Below are positions 11,397-22,964 of a stretch of 64,000 nt of DNA, piece by piece. Each line of letters begins with the position of its first letter. Position 1 is the first letter of the stretch. The position numbers were made by a program, and so were the translations under genes. The notes under the pieces were generated by a model. That model searched no databases, was not told the DNA's origin, and was given only the letters and a program-made list of their open reading frames with translations. The DNA lies in the NCBI RefSeq assembly GCF_000264905.1, contig NW_006763136.1, forward strand, positions 2,075,550 to 2,139,549. Reading direction: 5' to 3'. Source of the stretch: Stereum hirsutum FP-91666 SS1 (lineage: Eukaryota; Basidiomycota; Agaricomycetes; Russulales; Stereaceae).

Positions 11397-14060
11397 GATG
11401 CAGAGACAGTCCGGGCGGGAGAAGCAGTCGAGAAAGCAAGGTATGTTACCGTAAACAGAGGGTATATATACCGGCCTCGATTGCGGTAGCAGCGGCAATC
11501 AACGCTAGGCGATATGGAGGAAGGACATGTTTGAAGGAGAACAAGACTGAACAAGAGCAGCCAATCTGGCAGGCGCGAAATATCGTACCTGATTGAGCCG
11601 GTCCTGGCGGCTTCATCAACCGCCCCCGGAATCAAGCCCACCGTGCTTCAGACCGCCCGCAAACGCCAGCGGCTTGCACTATCCAGATCAGTGCCCTCCC
11701 TTCACACCTCGGCAGGTCAGATACCTCAGATAGGAACGCTACGAACGCCACCGGATGTCCCGTGAGCCAGACGCATACCATGTTATCCTCGGATGCGCGC
11801 GCGAATAAGAAGATTCGAGCTAAAGACTCGGCTAGCGCGTACCAACTCCCACGACCCACAAAGAGACAATAATATTCCAAGAGCGGCCCCGAATGTTCAC
11901 GCAGACTTCTTTCAGCTGGCAGCCTGAGGAGAGGTGGTCGTAAGTAGGAGACTCGAGAGGCGCTCGTCGCTGAGCGCAAGAAGTTTGGAGGCGTATCATG
12001 ATGACTTTTCAACGAGCCATATGCATCATATCAAAGCGCCGGTATCAGGCTACTGGGTAAGCCCTTACTGCGCCACAGAATGGAAACAACGGCCGCCATG
12101 GTTGGTGGAGTTGATATTGCCTAAAACTGCAGTCCAGATGACCGATTTTAGCAGCCTTCATTAGCAGGGTTGTGTCACCGGCGACAGGGAAAGTGAGACC
12201 ACTTTACTACAGAGCTCTGAACTCAATATGTGGAAGTAAGGAAGAGAGCGAGGTAGATAACCCCGATAGTGGCTGTCTTGACCTCAGAGCGTTCGCGGGA
12301 GCAAATGATATTCGCCGCATCTGTATTTGCCGCCGGTTGAAGAACAGTTCAGGAGGCCACTGGTTATACTTGTTTTCGGAGACTACGAGCACACAAACAT
12401 TCGTACTGCGACATATTATTATTATTTTGGCTGAGGCACATCGACAAACCACATAGCCTATCGTAGAACAATCCTGGCATAAGGTTCAGCCACGAACTAC
12501 GCTGTAGACAATCCTACTAACAGCCCTGTCATAAACGAATATAGTCCGTCGATCTAAGACACAAATGGAGAAACAGCGAAGAAAGAGCCGGCCGAGAACT
12601 GCTGAGGTTAGTACGCCAGGGGATGCCGATCCATACGGGCATGGAGAAATGACGAAGGCTAATATCTCCCCAAGTAGTCGAGTCCATACAAATTTAGAAA
12701 ACAAACACAAAAACTTGTCTACCGCCGAGCGCCGACCAAGATAGTATCTGCGCCTGCAGTTGGGCGCTAGCACGGCTCATGGTAGGGTTCCGCATACGTA
12801 CGACGGGCTTCATTGAAAAGAATAGCGAGGGGGACTTCATGTGCGAGGAGTTGGATGATCGTACAAAAAGAATTCCTGGCGGTCGGAAAATCATGGCCGT
12901 CGATGGAGTGAGCGATGATGCCGGCTTGGTAGCCAACGTCGGGCAGTCTTATCCCCCGCCTGGCCTTGACAGTTGCTACCTCCCGCCGATAGTTGAGTAA
13001 AAGACCCTGTAGCAACGCAGCGGGAGATCGCGCAAGCAGTCAGACTAAAAGTAGGGGCGAGGTCCCTGCATGTACAGAGTCAATCGAACCACAGAGAGGA
13101 CGTGACTAGATGTATCAAGAACAGAAGCACTCGCGCTCGCGCCACTGATACACCACACAGCATGGGGGTACGCTGTCAAAGCAGAAAAGTCTCCGAGCAA
13201 AGTAGGATGCCCGAGTTATTGAGAGTCCCCCCTGTTCCCATTGTGGCCGCATAACCCGAACATTGGTAAGGCTGCAGTCAGTCGCACTGTGAAGGGAGTA
13301 ATGGAGGAGAGAAGGTTGGCTCTAAGGCATTTGGAAGTAGTCGGCTAGGGATAGCCACAGGGGAACGCCACCGTCGGTATCCCATAAGTCTAGTGTATAT
13401 ACCGGGAAGCGAAAAGCTAGAAAATGGTCAGAAGCACGAAACGGAGGGAAGGAGGTTTGGGTGTTTCAATGCCTAGCCGAGAAGAGGTCGATGGTAGGTG
13501 GCGTCCAGATGGCGTCCAGGTAGCTCTGTACATGACGAGGGACAGACGAGATGGAGAAAGAGCTGGAGAACAGAAACATACGGAGATGGACATTGGGAAG
13601 TTTCCATCAGGTGAACGTAGAGTATATCGCAGGATGTCCGCGGACATGTCGCCATGATCCTGTCAGATAGGTTTTACGTGCATATGGGTCAACGACAGAG
13701 GACGAGGGCCGCCCGAAATATCGTGATGGGTCGATGCTCCACACGATGCACAAGAGTGGCTGAGTGGCATAATGACAAGTATTCAATGGGTCCGTTGTAG
13801 CCCTGGCAACAAGTGTAGCAGAGAGAATAGCCCAGCGCAAGTCCAGCGTGAGGAAGAGGCACAGTTGGAGAGAAGGGGGAGTTATCAACTTTTTCGACAA
13901 TGCGATAGCCTGTTTGAACGCAACTGTCCATCTGTATGCCATGACGGCAGATGGGTGAGGTTAAGGCTAGGAATCCAAGGTCTACCATGCAAGAAGGAGT
14001 TGACGACAACCGCCGGTGGCAAAGAGGAAAGAAAAGGCTGAGAAGAAATGGCGTGACTCT
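11397..14060. other. Long stretch without a supported gene
   Basis: Both strands were read. Several short minus-strand frames between 12480 and 13990 have hydrophobic patches, but I could not join them into any known family with plausible splice sites. A rapidly evolving or decayed gene is possible. No tRNA or repeat was seen. Confidence 0.4.
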
Positions 14061-14065
14061 AGATG

Positions 14066-14112
14066 ACGCGACGCGTGACGGTCACGCGCTTTGTTGATTG
14101 ACGCGTCACGCG
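14066..14112. promoter_or_regulatory. Cluster of five ACGCG cores (MluI cell-cycle boxes)
   Basis: Five ACGCG cores lie in 47 bp, at 14066, 14071, 14084, 14101 and 14108. Two of them are full ACGCGT boxes (14071-14076 and 14101-14106). The first group contains a perfect inverted repeat, CGCGTGAC-G-GTCACGCG (14072-14088). ACGCGT is the binding site of the fungal MBF (Mbp1/Res) G1/S transcription factor. The cluster sits 100-150 bp upstream of the ATG at 14213, which suggests cell-cycle-timed expression of that gene. Confidence 0.6.
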
Positions 14113-14212
14113 CCAAACAAATGTGGCGCGAGACCTTGGTCCTTCATTCTCTTCCTTTACTTTCATCTACTCATCGTCTGCAGTCTTCTTTCTATCGTCG
14201 TAATTGAAAGAG

Positions 14213-15283
14213 ATGCACTCAATACTACCCCAAACACCGTCCTACCCGCGCACACCCTCACCCCATGACTTTTACCCCCACACATCGTCCCCACTCTCCG
14301 CGTCTCCAGGATCGTCACCCACATCCGCCGTTCAGGCGCGTAAGAGTGGCCAATTCACTCCCGCATTCAATAATTCAAAGAGAGCCTCGTCATCGTCATC
14401 GCGCGTTCAACTTTCGTCCAATGCTTCGCGGTATGCCCAGCCTTCAGAGAGCCGACGGAGGGCCAGCGCGGCATACTCTTCGAAGAAGGGTAAGGAGCCC
14501 CTAGGCATGCTCTTCGGTGAGGAGTTGGGAGCGAAGAGAGAGGATGGAAATAGCTTGTTGAGGGATAAGTTTAAGAAGCGATGTGTGGAGAGGGCCATCA
14601 AGGCCAGAGAGGCGAAGGTCCATAAGGGGAGGAAATGGGAGAGCTCATCGGAGCCAGATATTGATGGCGACGTGGGTATGGATGAAGATGAGGACGAATT
14701 GGAGGATGCGGATGAAGCCTTGAATGACGAGGTATGTTGTTCTATGCAGGTTGCGGTAAATGACCGCCACTAGATTGCGCGTCGCTATGGTCTCGTCCGA
14801 GACGATGCGTGGTGACATCTGGACGCACAAATAGCTGATTCTATGTTCGTTCCAGCTCTTCAGGCGCATCATGGCTAACACAAACCACAAGAGGCAGCAT
14901 ACCTACCGTGTATCCTTCCAAGACGACGTCGGCTCTTCCTGGGATCCAGACATGGAGAACTGGGAACAAGAACTACGTATGTCTCATGTCCACTTCATTT
15001 GTCACTCAAAGTAGTACAGCCTCAAATATATACTAATATGAAAACAACAGAAGAAGCTCCTCAATCTGCTGTTGCTTCCTACGCGCCGTCGACCTACGCT
15101 GAGCCAGATCTCGAAGCCTTCGAAGATGAAGATGCTGAGGCGCTGGCTGCATACGCTGAGGAGTGTGCGCAGTGGGAGGAGCTCGAGCACTGTGCGGAAG
15201 ACATATTTAGCCTCAGCGATTTGGAGAGCGAGCAAGGCGATGAGACGACTGCGAATGTGGATGAGGCTATGGACATGAGCTGA
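14213..15283 (+). CDS. Acidic protein of unknown function behind an MCB-type promoter
   Basis: Three exons (14213-14731, 14856-14976, 15051-15283) join in frame to 290 residues. I do not recognise a family. The N-terminal 80 residues are Ser/Pro-rich with several SP/TP sites (TPSYPRTPSPHDF), possible CDK targets. A basic-amphipathic stretch follows (LGMLFGEELG, then LLRDKFKKRCVERAIKAREAK near residues 95-140), then an acidic run (DEDEDELEDADE). The last part has LFRRIMANTNHKRQHTYRVSFQDDVGSSW and a strongly acidic tail. There is no signal peptide or membrane segment. The promoter boxes and SP/TP sites suggest a nuclear, cell-cycle-linked role, but that is inference. Confidence 0.75.
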
Positions 15284-15864
15284 GCTTCTCTGCTCAGACA
15301 TTCCTGTTCATATTCCTTGGTCGTATGGATACGCTTTCTTGGTCGATTCAGGCGACAACGAACGTGGGTCGCTCTAAAAGAACGTGTGTACTTTATACTT
15401 GTCTATGTTTCCTCATTTTTTATCTATTATCGTTGCTCGTTGCTGCATTCATCGTCTCTTTTTGTCCGGTCTCTTATTCAACACGATACATCCTAATCAC
15501 GCTGCACTTCCATTATTACACCGCTTCGTTTTGCTGGACCCTCTACTCTGTACATCTTACACAAAAATAAACCCACATGGGATACTTGGACTTCCAGATA
15601 GCGTCTGCACCCGATCTCTTGAGCAACGGCCCTAAGTCTTTCGGTACACCGATATATGAGGCGCGCCACATTGTGTTTTTTTGTCTCGAGACAGCAGGAA
15701 TATCATTCTCCATAAATCGCTCGCTGCCGCTGGGGCTTCGGTTGAGAGCTAATCAAGCACTGAGATTTGAGATAATCCAAGCTATGCGCGATCAATATAT
15801 TGTTAAGATACGATTATAGTGATATACATATCGACAGAGTATATTAGAGGGCAGCCGAAGCTGT
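15284..15864. other. Convergent 3' intergenic region
   Basis: This AT-richer spacer lies between the 3' ends of the genes at 14213-15283 (+) and 15865-19766 (-). It probably holds both 3' untranslated regions. No other signal was found. Confidence 0.5.
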
Positions 15865-18800
15865 CTAATGGGTAGTGCTAGTGGAGCCCTCGTTCGGGGC
15901 GATGCTCTTCCTGGGTTCGAGCTTCAGCCTCTGCTTCGTTCTTTCCAGCCTCTTCTTGATCTTGGACTTGCACTTCTCGCATAGCGTACCAGGTGTGGAG
16001 CTGGGGATGTGACGATGACATGTCGTGTTTGCGCATGGTCGCTAGAAGAAGCGTCCAGCGATCGTTAGTGACTTCGAGGCGCAATAAGTCGGTAAATACT
16101 CACCGGCGGGGCGGTCTGCTGGTCGGAGGCAGAGGTGTGCCCGGGAGTGTCGATAGACAGAGATGTCGAAACAGCCGCATCCTGTTGAGGAGAGTTCATG
16201 GACGGAGGTACCATGGCAGCAGCACTACTGGCAGATGCGTGAGTGACCTCCACAACTTCGTCGTTCCTTTTCCTCTTTGCCGATCTCTTCGTCTTGATCT
16301 GCCCATTCCAAAAATGAGACTACGCTCCCCGGAAGTAGAGCAGGAAGTGAATTATAACGCACCTTTCCATCCTCCACTACCTTCGTTGACTCACTGCCGT
16401 GCACGTCTTCTACCATTCCCGATGGCTGATACCCGTTGTACAGCGCCGTTTGGTGCATCGTATGCCCATACTGCTGCCAACCTCCCCCGGGTGCATACAT
16501 ATACCCCGCCAAACCAGCCTGCACGGCTCCATATCCTCCGGAAGGGGGTGGCAAGTATGCAGGCGGTGCCATGAGCTCTCCATAACAGTTGGGTGGGGCC
16601 GAAACAAAGGACGAAGCCTCGGACATATGAGGTGGATATGGATATGGCATCAGTTGAGTTGCGTACATTCCTGGCGGAGGTGGCTGGCCGTAGTAAGGTG
16701 AGGTACCGTATGGCGCGGGGACGTAGTATGCGGGGTAGCCTGGAGGCAGGGAGGTAGGATCTGGGAACTGTGGGGGTGGGGTAGCCTTGATTGGCGTATG
16801 CTGACGTGGAGATGCGGATGGCTTCTTCTGGTCTTTGATCGACTTCGACTCTGTTTGGGTAGTCGAAGCGGATTGTCCTGCTGGGTCCGAGTTGGGGGCT
16901 CTCTTTCTTCTCTTGACTTGCTCGACTGGCATGGGAGCATCAGGAGCAGGAACAGGCGTTGTGTTGGTAGTAGGATCGGTCGTCCTTCCGCTGGACTGCG
17001 TAGAAGTAGGGGGCGTTGGAGGCGCAGAGGAAACGGCATTCAAAATTGGAGTGGCGTCCGGCTCGGGAGCGACAGTGGATGGTGCCTGCGACGATGCGTT
17101 CGGCAACGCTGGCGTGAGGAGGTCTTTCATCTGCAAGGCAGAGGCAGAGGCTCCTGTGGGTCCAGGAGTATAGTCGCGATTCAAAGGGACATGAGGGAGG
17201 AACCGGGCGAGACTCGCTGTGACCCTCGCAGCCACCTCCGCTTCCCTCGCCTCCGTCGCAGCTTTAAAGGCGGCTTCGTCAGACCGTACACGACCGATAC
17301 TGGCCAGAGGCGAATGAATAAACTTGGTGGCTCTCGGGACGAGTGGACCCCGCATGGTGACAGAAGGGGAGACTGTGGCGAAAGGAGCTTCTCGTGGATC
17401 GGAGGGAGGAACTTGAGACGCGTCGCTGAAAGATGTAGAATCTGGGGCGGGGATAGAAGAGTCTTGTTTGGAGTTGAGGGTACGTGGAGAATCTGGTTGG
17501 GATTCGCTAAACGACGGTGGGACGAGTGGATCCATGAAGATGATTCGGGTTTGGTGCTGATGAGCTGAAGAGAACTCAGGGGTGCTCGGAGTCGACCTCG
17601 CAGAAGGACTGCAGCTCCCGGCCTCATCGCCCGAAGGGATCAAGGCTCTGGATACGGATGCCTCATCTTCGTCGTCTACGGATTCCTCCTGGGAGGGGAC
17701 ATTGCCTGCACATACATGTTCATCGCCCTGAAGAGTTTCACCGGGCCGTAAATTACCTTCAGCAGTTCTGCCTGTCCTACCAGAACCTTGCACCAGTGTG
17801 TCCTCATCCTTCTTCGTCTTTGCCTCGGGGACTTTCTTCTTCTCCTTCCTCTCCGCCTTGCGCTTTCTGGACTCAGCATCCTTCAGCCTGTGGACCTCAC
17901 ACATCTTGAAGGGTACGTTCGGGTTGAGCAAGTTATGACAAGGTTTGACGGAACAGTGGTGATTGGCACGTCGTATTCCACGGGCTGCTGGAGGTAATGA
18001 GGGATCAACCGTAGGATTCGGATCTGACTAAGGTCGAAGAGGTCTGTGAGACAAAAGGCTGGAGAAGAATAAAGAGGATAATGGATGTACCTCTGCGTCC
18101 ACACCTGAGGCTGCGGATGTACTCGCCACCTGATCCGTAGACCTATCCATCATCTTCTCATTGGTGGCCCCTTCTCCTTCATTCCCACTCTGTCCCTCGT
18201 CCTCAACCTCATCGTCACCGTCCCTTCCAAAGGGAACCTCGGCCTTCCTCCACTCCCCGTTCAAGAAGATCGGAACGCTCTTCACCTCCTTCTCCCTCAC
18301 GCGTTTCAATTGATTATGATGACGGTTCTGCCTTCTATGCTGTTCGCATCTTCTAAATTCGTAACCTGAAGATAGGATAGCGTGACAATGCGACACCGTG
18401 CACATGCGCACGGGAAGCGTTGCAAGTGACGTCGGGGGCCATGTCTGCGGGCCTGGCGGTGGTAATCGCGAAAGAATCGTATCTTCGAATTCGCGACGCT
18501 CGGTCACCGACAAATCTGCCATGGGCTGAGATTACAGAGCCAGGGATAATGGGGCGTAAGAGGTCTGATTTTTGAGTGTTGGGAGGAATTGAACATACAG
18601 TCAACCCGGCGGCTTTCCGTCTCTCGTCCTCCTCTTGCTTCAAATTGTCCAAGGTCTTCAAAGCTTCCTCCCTTTCTCTCTTCCACTTATCTCTCTTCGT
18701 CTTCCCGTACGCTTTGTACCTTTTATCAGATCAAATTTTATGGCCGATCAGCAAAGAATTCCGTTGTGTGTACCAATGCAAAGCTACCTTTCCCTGCAAG

Positions 18801-19766
18801 ATCCACACATCTTGTAGAAGTATCCGTTCGGGATGATCGCCTTGCATCCCTTCACACTGCAGTATCGAGCAGGAACAGACGCAGTAGTGTTCACGGGAGT
18901 TGAGGTTGACATGACGAGTTGACCATGTATGGAGGCGGGCGACGGGTTGGATTGGGAGCTTGGGCATGGAACCAGAACTGGAGAAGTATTATGTGTTTGA
19001 GAGTGTGTCTCAAAGAGAGGTAGAGAAGAGATTGGAGCTGGGACGGAAGAAGTAGCAGATGGATGGGATGATGATGCGAGGGCTGCTGCAAGCTCGGAAG
19101 AGGAAGTACTGAGTAGTCGGGGGTCAACCTGAGTGGCCCACATCTCAGTGTTGGTGTTGGTGTTGATATCCGTCTGTAGAGGGAATTGAGAGATAAGATT
19201 GGCCATAGGCGGGTCGATTGAGTCTCGCATTGAAGATGTCTACAGATTAGTTTCAGTTATCCTATACGGGATTGGACTCATTGAACGTAAGATGGAACAA
19301 AGGGAACGTAGACTGGTGAGAACTCTTTGCACGAAAGAAAATCGCGTTTGGAAGAAGAAAGACTCACCTCGGACTGATTAAGAGCCCCAGCTGAGTCCTG
19401 TACAAGTACATCCTGATTTATGAAACCTAACGCAAAAGCACGATATCTTAGTTTGTAGCTGTAGAGGCCTCCAGCCAGGAGCAGTGGATTGAACCAACCG
19501 TCAGCATACACAGCCTCCTTCTCCTTCCTTCTCTTCGCTCTCTTCGTGCTCGCATAAAATCGGTGCTTGCTCCTACAGTCCTCACACATCTTGAGGGCAT
19601 AGTAGGCTGGCAAGATACTGCTGCAACCTTTGACAGAACAGACGCGGGGCTCATCGCTGCCGTCTATGACGTCGGGCGCGACAAAGTGGACGCCATGGGC
19701 ATGATGGGATGGAAGGGCCTGTGTGGCGGTCTGGTCGAAGACGTGAAGGGGATAATACTGGCTCAT
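15865..19766 (-). CDS. Large protein with five C-x4-C-x12-C-x2-(C/H) modules, unknown function
   Basis: Seven exons (19766-19368, 19239-18788, 18719-18599, 18525-18091, 18027-16363, 16298-16104, 16041-15865) sum to 1147 residues. A further in-frame intron inside exon 1 is possible. Five modules share exactly C-x4-C-x12-C-x2-(C/H): C43/C48/C61/C64, C260/C265/C278/C281, C366/C371/C384/H387, C494/C499/C512/H515 and C1092/C1097/C1110/C1113. Typical text is CSVKGC...FYKMCGSC or CSVKPC...FKMCEVH. Each module is followed by a Lys/Arg-rich, probably helical run, such as KTKRDKWKREREE. The linker 516-1089 is Pro/Ser/Tyr-rich and disordered-looking, with KRRKRAPN and KTKRSAKRKR as possible nuclear signals. 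The layout suggests repeated zinc-binding nucleic-acid contacts. I recognise no named family. Confidence 0.8.
19575..19640 (-). other. Cys module 1 of the five-module protein
   Basis: It encodes CSVKGCSSILPAY...KMCEDC with Cys at residues 43, 48, 61 and 64. It is followed by RSKHRFYASTKRAKRRKEKE, the same basic-helix arrangement seen after the other modules. Confidence 0.8.
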
Positions 19767-21051
19767 CGCCAGTCGTCACAGTCGACTCCGCCAAACCGTC
19801 GTCGCGACTTGCACTTCGGCGGAGTCTCAATTCTGAGACAAACGAAATCAGGTGATCCAGACTCTCATGAACATTTCCTCGGCAAGTGGCTCGATCTCAA
19901 GGCAAACTAGCAGTTACCCGTGCTCGCGCACAGATATTGACCGTTGTACTTCGATGACCACTTCAACTGAAATTTAAAGCCCACTGGCACGAAAGTCCCA
20001 CATAAAGCCAATGACAATGTCTCCTTCGATGTGGCCCATTTCCTCGTGACATTGATCTAACATCATCGGGACCGTGACACTGGAATTTTGTGGCTGGAAG
20101 TATTGCGATTCTTTGAGGTATCAGGAAGTATCGGTGGCTTCCCGTCGTCTTATGAGGAGTAGACTCCACAGAGACCAAATATCACAGCATGTGTGCAATC
20201 TCACCAGTGTGATCTTGGTGTGATCACTCACTTGAACGCCAATAAAAGATGTATCAAGCCAGCGTGCACGTAGAATCTTTTCGATCTCGCTCCCCGTTAA
20301 CTGGTTAGACGTAAACTCATTTGGGTCTTGCTCCCCGTTGGTTCATATGTTACAGTCAATTACCCCGTGGTGGGCCAGTACCCGTAATGGGTCACCTACT
20401 GTTTACGGTGAGGGCTGGCATCGAAAGGCCAAGAATGCTATGATATCATGCTCCAAAGCTTTGAATGGGAGCACAACTCCACCATATGAGGTGTCGAGCG
20501 CCCGCATTTGGAAGGTGACCCATTACGGGGTACTGGCCCACCACGGGGTAATTGACTGTACTGCGGTGAGCTCGAGAAAGAGACAGAAAGTCGCCACACA
20601 GTGCCACCGTCGCAGAACGGCCATAAACGGCAGTTGCCATTTCAGACCGTGGGACACTGCTCTCCCACATAAGATTTCAGACGAAACAGATTCACGCACT
20701 ACAACGTTAACCAATTGCAATCCTACATGGTACTTAGAGCGTGCAAGAACAACTGCAGAGCGGTGATTAGGGCCACACGTTATCTACATGAGAGCAGTAT
20801 GTCGACATTACCGAATATAGGAGCTTCCAAAAAGGGCTCTCGCACGTGGCTTGTCTAGAGACTGCTTTCCCATTATATAGTAGATACAGTACGTCTATGG
20901 GGCATTATGGAGGATACAGAATTGTTGAAGCGGTCAAAGTATTATGATACAACGTGCAAATGGAAGTGGGGAAGACCAAGTAGTATGCATGTGAAAGAAA
21001 CTTGAAAGAAACGGCGGATATGTCAACCCATTGCCTCCCTCCTAGCCTCTG
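19767..21051. other. Intergenic region carrying a foldback element
   Basis: No gene is supported. Apart from the inverted-repeat element at 20351-20560 I see nothing recognisable. Confidence 0.5.
20351..20560. repeat. Foldback/MITE-like inverted repeat
   Basis: A left arm of 46 bp (20351-20396) and a right arm of 47 bp (20514-20560) are reverse complements with a single one-base length difference. They enclose a 117-bp centre with no coding sense. The outer ends read TACAGTCAATTACCCC. No clear target-site duplication is visible at the edges. This fits a small non-autonomous DNA transposon (MITE) or a foldback repeat. Transcripts would form a long hairpin. Confidence 0.7.
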
Positions 21052-22964
21052 CTACGACCCGCATGATGCAGGCCATGTCTGTCTCGTCACCTTTCGATTC
21101 TGGGAGTCCACACTGTAAGCTCTCCCCCGTGTTCCACCAGCTTGCCTTGTAAGCCCTTCCCAGGACCTGACATTTCGAAGACTAGAGGGATGTGGTGGAG
21201 GCAACTTGGCGCTTGAAGTCTTCTCGATTAAGGCGGCAGAAGGAAAGGCGATCGATGAAGGTGTAGGGGTTAGTTCGCTACCGAAGGATGACTGGAAAGA
21301 ACGCTTTGGGAGTAACGGGTGCTGAGACCCACTGGAGCGGGATGATTCGCCGCATGACGGGCTGTTCGAGGGTTCGGCTCCTTCAAATACAGTCAGGCAG
21401 CTGGTGTCAATTCCTAGTGAGGCGTGAGGATGCACCGTTCGATACTCCGCAGGTGGGTGACATTGGAACGATTCGGAGTACAGCGGGGAAGAAAGCCAAC
21501 GGTCACTGCCATCATCACCGGCGATGGATATTGAAGAACCATTGTCAGGATATGGCGAAGAGGGCACGCCGATCGGTGCCAGGCTGACTGTAACCGTAGG
21601 CTGAGCATTGGAAGTCCTTGTCATACTATATTGGTCTGCCGATAATGAGCGTGAATGCCTCTTGACCTCGTGGATAGACTGATCCCTATTTGTCCAGCGT
21701 TCTACACCGAAACCAGCCCTCCACTTCTCCGACGACCTTCGCTCGTTGATTGAGGGAAAGAAGGGGGATAACGAGGCCGTAGAGCGATCAGGAATGTCTG
21801 GTGACCCCGATGTTTTGTCTTCCTTCGTCGTAGTAGGCAGGCAAAATTCTGGGCCAGACAGTGCGACCTGAACCGTGTCCTTTTTCCAGGCTCGACCGCT
21901 TGTCACACGATATATGATCAGCATGGGCGAAATGACCTGTATCCCGTCAGACGGAGTATTATGAGACGAACAATAGATGCGGGAGACGCACCTGGACTTG
22001 GCCCAAGATAGGTAGGAACGCATTCTGTAGTGGACTGTTCAGGCCGACGGTGATGATGTACACCAACCCGACTGCAGTCTCCAACGAGGCCGACTCAGTG
22101 AGCATAGTGATGACGTGAAAGTAAGGTTCTTGTAGCCATGGCGTTCGCGGGAATCGGTGTTTGCGAACGTCTCGAGAGACCAGGTATATGCGGAGGATGA
22201 TAGCGCATGTGAGGATGACGTTGAAGGAGAGTGAAATGGTGCGGTAGACGATGGACCAATCCGCTTTGTCCTTCGCGGTAATGGTATCCCCAGGAGTAGC
22301 GAGCTTGTATAGTGAAAAGGAGCCGGTGACTGCATTCAGCATGTATAAGCATTGGCATTATTACTACTAATGGTTACAAACACACTTATTGTGGTAAGAA
22401 GGAGGAGACAGGGTGCAATCATTACACAGCGTCTTGTTTGCCAGACGTTCCAGAAACGGTAGAGCTATAACGTTCATTTAGTCAGATATACGAGATGACA
22501 TTCCAAGTCTTAAACGCACGATGGTAAGATCTGAGGTCCATGTCAGGATGACATACCTTTGTAAATCATTTAGTAGACCGTATCTCGATGCGAGGAAACA
22601 CCACTCACAAGGTATTCACCATGACATTCACCCAGTTCCCCGGATTATTCTGAATGAATCGGTTCGAGCCTCCGGGATAGTCTCGGTTGGTAACGTCTGC
22701 AGTTAAAGTCCATTGGATTTGAAATGCTAAGCAAACTGTGGCCAAAATCAGGAGCCACAGTGCCCAGGATATGACCTTGAACGGCCTCATCCTCGGTTGC
22801 CTCTTCCAGAAAGCCCCGAGAGAGATAAAAAAGAGCACGACGGCCATTCCTGTAGTATTTTTGCATCCTTAATACCATGGCTCTGACGATGTAATGACAA
22901 GTGGCGCACCATATCCAACGCCCGCCAAAATCGTTCCAAGTAAGTTGATGGCCTCCAATGACAT
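21052..22964 (-). CDS. Basidiomycete multipass (about seven-helix) membrane protein
   Basis: Several exons join from the ATG at 22964. The splice after MSLEAINLLGTILAGVGYG restores MAVVLFFISLGAFWKRQ, then VISWALWLLILATVCLAFQIQW, YVILTWTSDLTIV, LYRFWNVWQTRRCVMIAPCLLLL, SLSFNVILTCAIILRIYL, a long helix pair FHVITMLTESASLETAVGLVYIITVGL, and FLPILGQVQVISPMLIIYRV followed by TSGRAW. This order matches a family of uncharacterised seven-helix-like proteins common in Agaricomycetes. A cytosolic tail of about 270 residues, Ser-rich, ends WPASCGS. Ligand and role are unknown. Middle exon ends are approximate. Confidence 0.75.

Noticed and set aside
12486..13942. A multi-exon membrane gene on the minus strand
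   Set aside because: Hydrophobic patches exist, but no order of motifs or consistent splice phases could be found.
16798..17568. A 256-residue plus-strand frame
   Set aside because: It lies antisense within the long exon of the five-module protein and shows no domain; it is an artefact of that exon's biased codon use.
15865..19766. Splitting the five-module region into three or four separate genes
   Set aside because: Exon phases connect all segments and the total length is divisible by three, and the same module recurs from the first to the last exon.
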